A DNA stretch of 64,000 nt from Branchiostoma lanceolatum (Eukaryota; Chordata; Leptocardii; Amphioxiformes; Branchiostomatidae). The stretch is taken from positions 19,531,955-19,595,954 of the forward strand of contig NC_089728.1 of assembly GCF_035083965.1 (NCBI RefSeq), given 5' to 3'. The notes below the pieces were generated by a model that had not been told where the DNA came from, did no database searches, and worked only from the letters and a program-made list of their open reading frames with translations. Positions 12,736 to 23,324 of this stretch are shown here, in pieces. How positions within the stretch are numbered: the first letter of the stretch is position 1; every line of letters begins with the position of its first letter. The position numbers and the translations under genes are program-made.

Positions 12736-13839
12736 TTACCGAACGCCTTGTAAGAGGGAAAATTAAATTAACAGGCCACAAAGGTGGCATAGCTAACATA
12801 GATTTGACGGTTATTTCGGAAGTTGTACTCTAACTGCGAGTATAGCGGCACAAAATAAAAAATTTAAGTAAGGCGCAGCACCCCTTTTCCCCTGTTCAAC
12901 ATTTTCTGACGGTCTGGCTTCTCTGACTGTGCCATGCCAACAGTCAAAAAACGCATTAAATCTTTCACCCCGACATAGAATTGGAGAATTGAACCATTGT
13001 TAAGGTATAACAAACTATCCATACACAACAGATTTACCATTTATGTTTATCTTATAGCAGAAAAATACCTTTCAAGCCACTCAGAACAGCTTCAGTTGGC
13101 ACTTTCTGGGCAGGCGCTCGTGTAGAACTTCTGCCACAGGTTGCTATTGTTCTTGTAGGGTGTGTCCTCCGGTAGCTGATCCGTGATGCCTTGTGACAAA
13201 CAACCCAAGATTTTACAGACGTATACGGCGATGCTAATTGTCTGAAGCTGGCTATTTGAATAATCACAGGTTGGTGTAGTTCGTGAATGATAGCGAAAAC
13301 TTTTTTGAAATCGCATTGTGGGCGCCATATTTTACGCTAGGAATTCTAACCAATCAAAGCATTCAGCTTGGTCACTTGACGCATCCAGACCAATCAGACT
13401 GTTGATTTATTCAAATTTGAAACCTTATTCTTACGTCACACCCTCGCCCACACGATAATATCTTAATGCAACATTTATTTACAACAGACAAGTCATAAAC
13501 TTATTGTCATGCCGCCACCGAAATAGGCATTACATAAATGCATAGATTCGAAGCAAGTAAAGCAAATTATACAGATATGAATTGATAGCCATAGAGTTCA
13601 CAAAGTTTGAAGTCCATTGAGACAGATAGGTCGATGTTGGGGAATAAATCGTTTTCGAATCTATCAAAATGATTCAAACGGGAGCTTGAGCAACATTCCG
13701 ATTTTGCCTTCTTCCATCATCGACAAAATAGCATAATTCCGTAGACGGTAAACTACGTTAAGTTCTTACCTGCAATATGTGGAAGTTAAGAAAGGTGAAC
13801 ATTATTAGACATAAACCATGCAAATCAGAGCTCCATTTA

Positions 13840-13932
13840 TCAGTTATATTAAGTGTGCTCCAGGGCTTCATCCTTGGTCCCTTACTGTTTATTTTACATA
13901 TTAATGATTTACCCTCAGCAGTCACTTGAAAG
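13840..13932 (+). mobile_element. LINE reverse-transcriptase fragment
   Basis: One frame reads SVLQGFILGPLLFILHINDLPSA then a stop. This is the conserved (V)PQGS.LGPLLF..(Y)INDLP block of non-LTR reverse transcriptases. Nothing else of the element is evident, so it is an old fragment. Confidence 0.65.
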
Positions 13933-14349
13933 ATGAAATAAAGACATTTACATAATTCATGAGGAAACTAGACTTCCACGAACACATTATCTTCGCCAAT
14001 TAATCAAGGCTTATTATGGAGAGTGATTAATACTTACATGCTTATCACCCCCTGCAGATTTGATCATACACCATACCGTTTGGAACTTATGAAGGTTGCG
14101 AATGAGTCCAGATGGTTGCGCACTGCTTTATCCTTTATACCCGAACTACTATTTTCGGGGGGGGGGGGGCATGGAGATAGGAATTGAAAGAAGGGAAGAG
14201 CAAGGAAGACTGAGAAGGAGGGAACTTTTGGCAAGAGTTTTGCTGAACCTAATTACGCTAAAAATGTTGTTGCCAGTAACGATATATCATGCAATGTATT
14301 GTTATAAGATATATCATGAGCGATTGGCATAAAACTTATTTCGACACAG

Positions 14350-14578
14350 ATTATTTGCAGTCGCACCGACGAGTATAACAGCCTCCGGACGGTTTGCGAT
14401 GGAACACCGGAAGGGCCTCTACAGAGGAACCCTGGGAATTCCGAAAGGGCGTTGTCACTGCCGACGTGGGAAGAGGTTCGGTCCGCCTTGAACCTGGACC
14501 AGTATGAAGCACCTCCTTACGACATTTCGGCGAACATCAGCTTTACAAACTCCCTGGAAGGTTTCGCATCTCCAGATG
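14350..14578 (+). pseudogene. Isolated tyrosinase exon (equivalent to vertebrate TYR exon 2)
   Basis: After an acceptor (...CGACACAG) the frame reads IICSRTDEYNS, then CDGTPEGPLQRNPGN, a Trp-Glu-rich middle, and ANISFTNSLEGFASPD. This follows vertebrate tyrosinase closely in order and motif (CxGTPEGPLRRNPGN, Q-Y, N-F/ISF-N-LEGFASP). The exon is 229 nt and ends in phase 1, consistent with my recollection of human TYR exon 2. The donor would be the non-canonical GCAAGT at 14579. If read through, a stop follows within 15 codons. I found neither the copper-site His exons nor the following exon nearby. It is therefore either a duplicated orphan exon or part of a gene with very long introns. There is no frame damage inside the exon. 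Confidence 0.72.
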
Positions 14579-15590
14579 GCAAGTCTTGTACTTTCCCTTC
14601 TCTTCCAAAATAATGTTCTTAGACGTTGAGCACTGAATAATACAAATTACAGCTGAGGTGAATAAAGAAGTAGAATGAAGATAAATTTTCCTCATCTTCC
14701 TTTCTTATAAACCACGATATAAATGGTAAGACTCTAAGAGAATAAACCAAAGACTTCTGGGTTCCTCCTACACGAATCTTACTGTCTGACTCCTTGTCTG
14801 AGATTTTTTCAAAGGCCGTTCAATTATGAAACTTTTTTCCACGCAACCGCATGGTTGACAAAACTTGACAAGAACATGACAAAATGGCAATCCCGATAAA
14901 AACGACAAAAAAGACATAAAAAAAGGCCGGGGCCTGCTTGCGGAGTAAAGCCATGGGGTGAGCCGTACGACCGTCCTCGATGCAACCAACCAACAAAATA
15001 AAAACCTGTCAGAGGCTTGAAGGTCAGAGACTGCGGAGTGCGAAGTGTGCCTACACTACCAAAAATAATTTTTCTTGCTTTTGTTGGACTCGTGGACAAA
15101 TTTTCTTATATTAAGAATTTCAAGAATGAATAAGAAAGAAAAATGGAAGAATTAGTTCCATGGAAATTCTCACAACAAGAAAAACGGTCCTAATTCTCAG
15201 AAGTTAATCAACAAGATTTTCACCCTCAAGAATTTATTGAAATTCAAGTCTAAAGTTCTTGTCTTTATTGACTTCAAGATTATTTTTCTTGTTATGTTTA
15301 AGAAAATTCTAGAATTGTTCTCTCATCTTTCTTGAATAATCTTAATACAAGACAAATTTTCTAAGAAAAAATTACTTAAGAAAAAAAATCTTAACTCGTG
15401 GACAAACTGTGTTTCTTGAACACGGAAAGTTTTCTTTTGAGAATTACGAAAAATAAGAAAAGGCATTTTTGGTAGTCTAGCAAAACGATGCATGCATCAG
15501 ACAAAATCAATGATGATACTAGCTGTACAACGTTATCCAACTTTGAATAAAGGAAGTGTGAATAACGAAAATATTTAAATTCAACACGTG
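14579..15590. other. Downstream flank shared with CTHRC1-like copy C
   Basis: No gene seen. Stretches around 14880-15110 and 15480-15700 match 28480-28680 and 28930-29110, marking this as the 3' flank of a segmental duplication. Confidence 0.5.
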
Positions 15591-15596
15591 TTTATT
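15591..15596 (-). terminator. Poly(A) signal, CTHRC1-like copy A
   Basis: AATAAA on the minus strand, about 410 nt past the stop codon. The same signal and flanks occur at 29020-29025 behind copy C. Confidence 0.6.
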
Positions 15597-16269
15597 CCAC
15601 CAGATCAATATAACACCTGAAAACATTCATAAATATACACTCTACATATTTATCACTAATAGTAAAACCTACTTTGCCCTGGCACGGCAACCGTTCAGCG
15701 ACCATTACTCTCATTAGTAGTTCAGGCAACTTTTATTGAATGTCTTTTTTTTCATGTTGTGTTGTCTTTCAAATCACACTTTAGCATCATGGGGCATGAA
15801 GTCGTGATCATAGGTCGTACAAATCCAATTTTGGTCGCTTAAATGGTCTTCACTCAGTGAAAAGGGGCCAGGGTTTTAAGTAAATAAAACCGTCGACGTC
15901 ACACTGCAATCATTTTACTACGTCCGTAGATTACTAACGTTCACCTTAACCCATGTAGGAATGCAAGCTTGTTGAAAAAAAAGTTGTACGCAGGAAAAGC
16001 CTATTAGTCATTTCCGGTTGAAATGTTGACTTCCTCAACGATGATCCTTGAGTAAGAGTTCCACCCCGTGTGGGCGTCTCCATTCGCACGCACCGAAGCG
16101 CACTCGCCGACGTTCAGAGCCACGGTCACAGGCCCGGCCAGCAGGTTTAAACACAGGCCGTCAACTGGGGAGTGCGAAAACAAAATATAATGCACTTGGG
16201 TTGGCACGAGATCTCATTATGAAACCTTTCCATTTTTGCAATTTTTGCTCTCTATTTGTGCAAATTAGG

Positions 16270-16835
16270 AAGTCACTTGCATAATTGATATCTGTTAATG
16301 TTCTACCTTCAATTATATACATAATGTTACATGTATTTGAGTCCTATAATGAAAAACACTGCAAATATAGATTTTCCTCATCAATTATGCGAATTAAGTT
16401 CCAATTTTCATAATGTACATTTCATTATGTACACCTCTGTCTAATCTACCTACATACTAAATGTGATGGAAATCCGTCGTTCCATTGTTCAGTTATTCAC
16501 CTTGGAAGATTTTGACAACACCGCCCCTGCAGTTCCAGAGCAGTTCCATCTTCCTTACATCACAAGCTATTTGCCACTAAAAAAATCAGGACCCTAGCAC
16601 ATCCAGGACAAAAGATAGAAAAACGGACGTTCTGCTGCAGTACCAAAGTCACAAACCAGGGGGCCTAAAATCGACCTTTACCTATGTCTTCCCGACACCT
16701 ACCGATATGTCAAATATCATAATAATCTATCCGGAGGATCTTGAGTTATGCTGACTACTATGGTCCGGAAACACAAACAGACACACAGACAGACAGACAC
16801 ACCCAAAACTATTTTTCAAGGATATAATAATAACA
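16270..16835 (+). repeat. Dispersed repeat family, copy 1
   Basis: It shares 'gaaatccgtcgttcc', 'cgcccctgcagttcca', 'gagttatgctgac' and a terminal (CAGA)n/(CACA)n block with stretches at 24449-24800, 24900-25500 and 63465-63782. No coding capacity; the class is unknown. Confidence 0.7.
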
Positions 16836-17298
16836 CCCCTCTCTGGAGTTTAGGACTCCTTTAAATTAAGCCTCTACAAGCCCTTCCACCAGCCAAGCAT
16901 CTAGAAGCTATCTGGCCAACACATATTAAGCCGGGAGAATTAGAACATCCTAATCGGTCCCGTTGCTCCATGCAGATCTGCATGGTGTTGGAGGATGGTA
17001 TGACTGGTTTCCATAGAGATAGAGAATCATGAGCTCCTATTGGACTGTTTTCCATCGTGATTAAGAATCCTGAACTCCTATTGGTGACTCAAGCTAGGAA
17101 AGGGAATTGTTCTTTTAAGCTGAGGTTATGGCCACAAGCCTAAGATCTCGGGTGTCGAATGTCACTAAAAAGTGGCCCAATCGATATATCAGCCACACCA
17201 GGCTGTAACACAGGCTAGACCGATTTATTACTCCGGGAAGGAGGTATACCTCCTTCTGGGAGTATTGGGAATGCATTTGTTTGCGCGTTCGCAGCTAT

Positions 17299-17651
17299 AA
17301 CTCACGATCCCGTTGTCGCATTGGTGTGTAACTTGGCATATCGTTTGCCTGGTTCGGCGTGGTGATGCACAATGTCTTTGTTACGCCGTAACTACTTTTA
17401 TCGTCAATGCAATATCGAAATTGCACCCCTATAATTAATGGTAAGGGCCACTGCCTTTGCATAGCGACCATGTTATAACCCGTTACGCTTGAATGCAATA
17501 CTTCAGGCAGATACGGGGTACGAAAATTTCCTACTTGCTATGATCGTATAGTCACTGTTACATTGTAAAATAGACAACGTGCATCACCACACGCAACCTA
17601 GCTAGCGATATACCAAGTTACATACCAATGCGGCAACGGGAATTGTGAGTT
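17299..17651. mobile_element. Inverted-repeat element (MITE-like)
   Basis: The arm 'aactcacgatcccgttg...taacttggcatatcg' at 17299-17343 pairs with 'cgatataccaagtta...caacgggaattgtgagtt' at 17607-17651 over about 45 bp. There is no coding sequence between the arms. Confidence 0.6.
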
Positions 17652-18349
17652 TTCACTGCGAACATGTGCCGAGTGAGCTTCAGTCTGTGTATGCCGTGTC
17701 CAGTCGCAGGTCGCATACTAGTTTTGCGCACGAGACGGACGGTGCACTTTTACGCACAGTGTGAAAATGGGATATCTCTGGACCTTCAAACTTCTCACAC
17801 TTGTAGTTTGTAATACGGAGGCTGTGACAATATAAAACGTTTACGCAGGGGATGAAAGAGTGTTAAGATATCTCTCTCAGAATAGTGCGCGAGGGCCGCG
17901 GCCAGACTGTGTCACTTCCGGGTGGATTGAAAGATCCGGTGACCTTTGACCTTCGAGAAATGTTACGGTAATACAAATAGGCTGATAGCTATAGATCAGG
18001 CATGCCTGCAATGAATTGTGGAAAGAGAATTTACTGCATATTTGTGTTTTCTGAAACATTTTAGTTGTAAGGCTGAATGGTTCGTTGATCTTCAAAAGAA
18101 GCCATCTAGATCTAAATTCGTGACTTTTCCCGGAATTTCTAGATCCTATCTGTGCCATGCTGTAAAAACGTACTTTTCAGCAGGTTGACCCCTCCTGTAT
18201 TGAAAGAAAAAGATAAATAAACACCTTTTCTTTACTTGCTATAAAACACTACTTGGACTGTACAGAGATGCAATTTGTGTGGGTCAATATTTTTACTTCT
18301 TTAATTACCGCTTATCAAAAATGCACTTTTCACATAGTCTCTACCAGAC

Positions 18350-18625
18350 TAACTACGCCAGGGTTTCACTTGCAAACGGGCGAAATATGATCGTCACTGT
18401 GGACTGACTCTGCCAACCTACCTGCCTACATGCTCAGGCCAGAAAGTGGCCCCTTGCTTTCCAGGAGGATCCTCCATGTAGTCCTGTCCCTTGCCCTAGC
18501 CTCTGCTTCCCGACTGTTTAAGCCGACTGTGGACTGACTCTACTGGCTAATTATTCCTTTTTCTGGTGAATTGTACGATTCATACGCCCGTAAGAGGGCC
18601 TGGTGGAGGCTACTTTTCACACCTG
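18350..18625. repeat. Dispersed repeat, 'gactaactac...gagggcctggtgg'
   Basis: The sequence from 'ctaccagactaactac' through 'catacgcccgtaagagggcctggtgg' recurs at 58015-58175 with moderate divergence. Non-coding. Confidence 0.6.
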
Positions 18626-18927
18626 GCACCACATACAATCCACGATTCCGTTGCTGAATGGGTATGTTAAGTTAGCCTGAGTGTCATCCTGTTTCAGTTC
18701 CAGGCTCTAGAAATAAATTGTCTGTGATTCCACACCTTGCATCAAGATCCATTTGCTTACAGCTGAGCAGGTCACTAGCAAAGGAAATGAATAAACACCT
18801 CACCCAAAATTTACAGACTATAAATACTTCACGGAGAATTGTGTCCTACGGACTCTTGTTTTTTTTGTGTGCGTGAATTGCAATGGTGCAATACACGTGG
18901 GACACAGGCAGCTATTGCTGATGTCGT

Positions 18928-19087
18928 GACCCAAACAAAGAATGTACCCGTTTTTTTTTTTTTTACACTTGGGTGGAGTGGGGAAAGTCGTGTTCCCGAG
19001 GACACAAGATCGGTGGCGTAAGAGGATTCGAACCCGGGACCCCTGCCAGGTTCTGAGTCGAAAATCCTGCCGTTACGCCGCACGACC
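18928..19087 (-). mobile_element. tRNA-derived SINE in copy A
   Basis: Read on the minus strand it has an A-box-like GCGGCGTAACGGC and a B box GGTTCGAATCC, then a tRNA-unrelated body, an A-run and the end GGGTACATTCTT. The same arrangement is at 32262-32417. It lies in the intron of CTHRC1-like copy A. Confidence 0.75.
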
Positions 19088-19570
19088 CCACTAGAGTGAT
19101 GATGGCTTACTTGTAGACACACGGTGAATATCGAGCCTGTCGGCGCCGTTAGTGTACATGACACCGTCGATTGGGACGGGATCGCTGCACTCCGATCCGT
19201 CAAGCGTGAAGAACCAACGCTTGCATCCACCGGAGGTGGACAGAACTCTGAGGCAGCCGCTCCACGTTAGACGGAGAGCGGATGTCGCGGACACCTTGTT
19301 GAACGCACACTCCTGTGGTTGAGGGTGGGAAAGAATGTTGTATGTCAATGAAATAAGAAAGAGCAATTAACCCTATTCAGACGGAGGGGGGGTGCTTTTG
19401 ATATTTAATATTCTGCTATTCATCATTTCTGTTAAGAATTTGTTGTATACCTTTGAGTTTTATGGGAGTACACTATTTATACGGTTCCAGCCGGTTCAGA
19501 GTCACGTGAATGACGTCATGATTACGTCAATGGCTCATATTTGACTTAAACACCATCCTCTAAAAAAATG

Positions 19571-19574
<4 letters not shown>

Positions 19575-19617
<43 letters not shown>
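19575..19617. repeat. (TA)n microsatellite
   Basis: About 21 uninterrupted TA units. Confidence 0.95.
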
Positions 19618-19622
<5 letters not shown>

Positions 19623-19927
19623 AAGTAGTTTGGGAGTAACAGGGGTCCGAAGAGGAGGGCCTCAATAGCACCCCCGGTCCAAGGATGACCAGAAAAGCCA
19701 GGTCTGAATAGCGTTAGGTACAAGATACAATTTGTCCGAGCTCACCATTTTACGACTAGTACCCCAGCTCTTCATTCAAACTTTTTTGCACAACAAATGT
19801 AACAGGTATCAGCGCACCACCTTCCAATTACAGGGACATATAATAAACATCACAGTTCTATACATACTTAGTAGATATAACCCCGGCGTTCATTTCTTCC
19901 TATTCTCCATTCAGTGGCGGCGGCACA

Positions 19928-20012
19928 GGGGGGGGGGGGGGGCGGCTGCCCCCCCAAAAAATATGTTGGGGGGGGGGGGGTGCCCCCCCCCCCCCGCCCC
20001 CCCCCCCCCCCA
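19928..20012. repeat. Alternating G and C homopolymers
   Basis: Runs of G (about 14 and 13) and C (about 8, 14 and 15) alternate within 85 bp, a self-complementary, G-quadruplex-prone block at the edge of the copy A deletion. Base counts here are unlikely to be reliable. Confidence 0.8.
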
Positions 20013-20039
20013 AAATCAAGCTGAAACCACTAACAGAGA

Positions 20040-20860
20040 TTTTCTTAACTTTGCTTACTATACCAGCACAATTTGCCTCTCAAAATGCAGGAAATAGCGT
20101 TTCAGCGGGTCAAGATTTCAAAATTTTCTCCGACGTACTCCCGGATTGTTGTGCCTCCTGCGTATATGTCGGGACGGCGTCGCCCCCAAAGCTCATGCCG
20201 AAACCCTTCTGTATTTGTTCAATCTATCAGCAAAATTTGCCTCTCAAAATTCAGGAAAAAGCATTTCAGGGCGTCAAGATTTCAAAATTTTCCCGGAGGA
20301 GAACGTTGCAGCCGGCGAAAAATATGTCGGGAGGGCTCGAGGGCGTCGCACCCCGAAACTCAAGCTGAAACCCGTCTTTACTTTTTTTACATATAGAGAT
20401 GTCATAAACCCCTTTTAGCTTACTTTGTCAGCAAAATTTGCCCCTCAAAATTCAGGAAACAGCATTTCAATGGGTCAAAAATTTTAAATTTTCAATGTCA
20501 CGCTCCGGCGGAAAAATCATATGTCAGGAGGGCGTCGTCCCCCAAAATTCAAGGTGAAACCCTTCTGTAGTCTTTTTCACATATAGAGATGTCATTTAAC
20601 TTAGATTACTTTACCATCAAAATCTGCCCCTCAGAATTCAGGAAATAGCGTTTCAATGGGTCAAGAAATTTAAATTTTCCTGTGGGAGCATGTCGTGCCT
20701 CAGGCGAAAAAATATGTCGGGAGGGCGCCGTTCCCCCAAAATCAAGCTGAAACCCTTCTGTATCTTTTTTTTACATATAGAGATGTCATGAAACCTAGCT
20801 TACTTTTCCAGCAAAATTTGCCCCTCAGAATGGAGGAAATAGCATTTCAGAAGGTCATAA
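20040..20860. repeat. Degenerate tandem repeat, about 175-196-bp unit, 5 copies
   Basis: The phrase 'gcaaaatttgcc(c/t)ctcaaaattcaggaaa' recurs at about 20054, 20228, 20423, 20605 and 20801, with 'atatgtcgggagggcg' and 'acatatagagatgtcat' between. It occupies the place of the lost 5' half of CTHRC1-like copy A. Confidence 0.85.
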
Positions 20861-21242
20861 CGTCTTCTCCACGTCTATCAAAAACTGAAACGTCAGTGAA
20901 AACGTCTTGTGGTCCGGTCTTCTGATCACCCTTGGCTCAAGTATGTAACACTATCCTTCTTCAATGTCATGTGACACTGTCTATTGTTTCAAACTATGAC
21001 TTATAGCCCCATGCAGGCTTTTACCTTGTAACGCTAGTAGCAACCTTCCTAAAATGGTACTAGTAAAGACGCACGGTACACTTTGTGGTACATTAATACG
21101 AACCTACGGCTGCACACATGCTTCGACCGACAACAACTATCCCCTTCTAGCAAGCATTTTCGTCATCAACCGGTCAATATATAAGTTGATACTAAGGTCT
21201 CGTTCCTATATTATTCCGTGTTTGTGTAAAATGCACCCCTAA

Positions 21243-22557
21243 AGCCCCCGTCACAAATCAACAATTTCGCTCGGCCGACTTGTCGGCGAGCTCCAAATGG
21301 CGATTTTCGGCCGAAGTACGACCGACGTCCTGGCGATTCTGCGAGCTTCGGGCGATTTTTTGGAGCTCGGCCGACGTTCGCGTGTTACTGGAAGCTGCGC
21401 TTAAATTCAGCGAGGCCTCGGCGACGATTTTTGAACTCGCACAGCTCGTAAACAGCTCGCCCGAGCAACGCCCAGCGCTCGGCCAATATTCGGGCGGGCA
21501 TCCGACGATTTTAGACCCGATTTTTGGTCGGCCGGAGGTCGCCCGAGCTCTTCGGCCTCGTGCGAGCCTCGCACGGGCTTTGTACAATAATCGGACGACC
21601 GTCGTCAGTGTTCCGGCCGACTCATGAAAAATAAGGCGTGCTTCGGGCGAGCGTTGTACTGGTATCGATGGGCGCTTGGACGGGCTCCGGCCGAACTCCT
21701 TCTTGTTTATATATAAAAGGTAACGACAGTTTAGTTTATGACATAAGATGATAGATGATACTGTAATATTATCTAATACTAATATCATCTTGTCAAAGAA
21801 TGCTGCCAAACCTTTCTAATGAAAGACAATTCAATTGCAAAGTTAAATTTTCATTGAAAAAAAATTATCATCAATGAGATTTGGACACCGAAAACAATAC
21901 CTGTTTCGTTTTTGTTATTGTTTTGGATGTTTCAATTTATATATCAATGAACTGGGGCTTGACTTGACTTCCTGAGTTTTTCCTCCACAAACGACTACTA
22001 GTATTTGAAAGTCCACTGAGTCATTATAGATCTATGTTTGTCGGCCGAGGCACGCCCAGGCGTCGGCAGGGCGTCGATAGGCTTACCAACGGTCGGCCGA
22101 AGCTCGGACGGCGTTCGCCCGAGCTTCGGTCGATTTCCGTTTGGTGAAAATGTTTGGATCGGGGTTGAACGACTGATCTATTGACTTTGTGGCTCCTGAG
22201 CTTGTATTTGGATTGGTCTATAACAAAATTCCTGTCTATAGTATTATTTTCAGTGTGGCCGTTCACTTCACTCATGCCCTACAGATTTGCCACAACTCAG
22301 AAAGTAAAGTTGGTCCAAGTATGCGCTTGTTACTAGGTCAGTTGATTCTGACTTCGTCCGTGTCCAAGAGATGGTACCGTCTCATGAGGTATTTATGATT
22401 ATTAGTGTTTGACGGACGTCGCCCGAGCTCCGTTCAATTTGTGACGGGGCAGGTTTTCAGCGAAAAATACGGTCGAAGCTCGGGCGATTGTGAAATTCGG
22501 CGAGCTTCGGGCGATCTACAAAATCGGCCGATGCTCGCATGAATTGTGACGCCGGCT
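21243..22557. mobile_element. Harbinger-like non-autonomous DNA transposon
   Basis: Terminal inverted repeats AGCCCCCGTCACAA and TTGTGACGCCGGCT (12 of 14 pair) are flanked by a TAA duplication (21240-21242 and 22558-22560). This fits the 3-bp TWA target sites of PIF/Harbinger. The interior is full of GCCCGAGC, CGGGCGA and GGCCGAAGCTCGG sub-repeats on both arms around an AT-rich core. No transposase frame is evident. Confidence 0.7.
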
Positions 22558-22754
22558 TAACCACACAACACACATGCAGTGTGTGCAACAGGGTGTGCAA
22601 ATCCAGAGCTGGACTCTCAAGCCACAGCCGAGGTCAAAAGAGAACTCCATAGGCGCACAGATAGTCTCCCGAGACTGAACTGCCAAAGAAGAAAGAGAAG
22701 AAGAAGAAGTGTAGAAAACTGGTCACGGGAGAAAGTAGTTGTTCAGTTGAAATC

Positions 22755-22760
22755 TTTATT
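22755..22760 (-). terminator. Poly(A) signal, CTHRC1-like copy B
   Basis: AATAAAGATTTC on the minus strand, about 570 nt past the stop codon of copy B. Related blocks are at 27424 and 33155, upstream of the promoters of copies B and C, so the block belongs to the duplicated unit. Confidence 0.5.
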
Positions 22761-23324
22761 GAACCGCGCTCGTAAGTCTTGTTGTACACGGGATATCAAG
22801 CATCATATCTAAATTTATATTAGATTCCGATTGTAAAGGAATAAGTCATATAGTTTCAATATTCGAGAAAACGGGACCTAATAAAACATTACAGCATTCA
22901 GAAAACCGGACGGTAGGTAATGAACAAACAATAAAACAAACAAAAAGCAAACAGGCATTGTCAAAAAACCGTCCCAATATACTTCAAAGGCTTATTGTGA
23001 TCTCCAAACAGATGTATCGGTCGGGCTCGTTTTGTGGATCTTTTGTTACCTTCAGTTTTGCTTTTCCACTATCTTCACTAGGGAAGCCCCTTTTATTACT
23101 GGTCCACCTACCTGTGAGGAATTAGAAAACATAAACTACCGGAAAGATGAATCAAAGTTTGCAAAAATACGTTCCAATCACTGAGACATAGCCGGCACTT
23201 TGCATCTGCTTGACTTCGCTGATGCGGATAGCTACATATAAAGGAAGAAGTTTTAAATCTGCATCATATGTCGTTTCACTAAAATCACATGGCATAAACT
23301 GACCAATGGCCACAGAAAAGCTGA

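Larger units (their letters stand above)
9930..13830. other. Duplicated non-coding DNA upstream of the LRR gene
   Basis: Blocks repeat in tandem. The stretch with 'tccttgtaaaattgaattga' occurs at 10285 and 11930. 'aggggtcattcccactg' at 11191 is matched at 12277. The block around 10540-10610 is matched at 13290-13350. No gene is recognised. A minus-strand frame at 13328-13092 (ending ...WQKFYTSACPESAN) could be a terminal exon, but I cannot assign it. Confidence 0.5.
16004..19312 (-). pseudogene. CTHRC1-like: CTHRC1-like copy A, 5'-deleted
   Basis: Only the two C-terminal exons remain: 19312-19111 (ECAFNKVSATSALRLTWSG ... CKRWFFTLDGSECSDPVPI ... IHRVST) and 16164-16004 ([19 protein letters not shown] ... 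[14 protein letters not shown], then stop). Lengths (202 and 161 nt), splice sites and phase agree with copy C, and the frames are open. The signal-peptide and collagen exons expected at 19.7-20.9 kb are absent, replaced by homopolymers and a tandem repeat. The C-terminal globular domain could still be expressed only if a new start were used. I call it a truncated, probably non-functional duplicate. Its 2.9-kb intron holds a tRNA-type SINE, an inverted-repeat element and a dispersed repeat. Confidence 0.75.
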
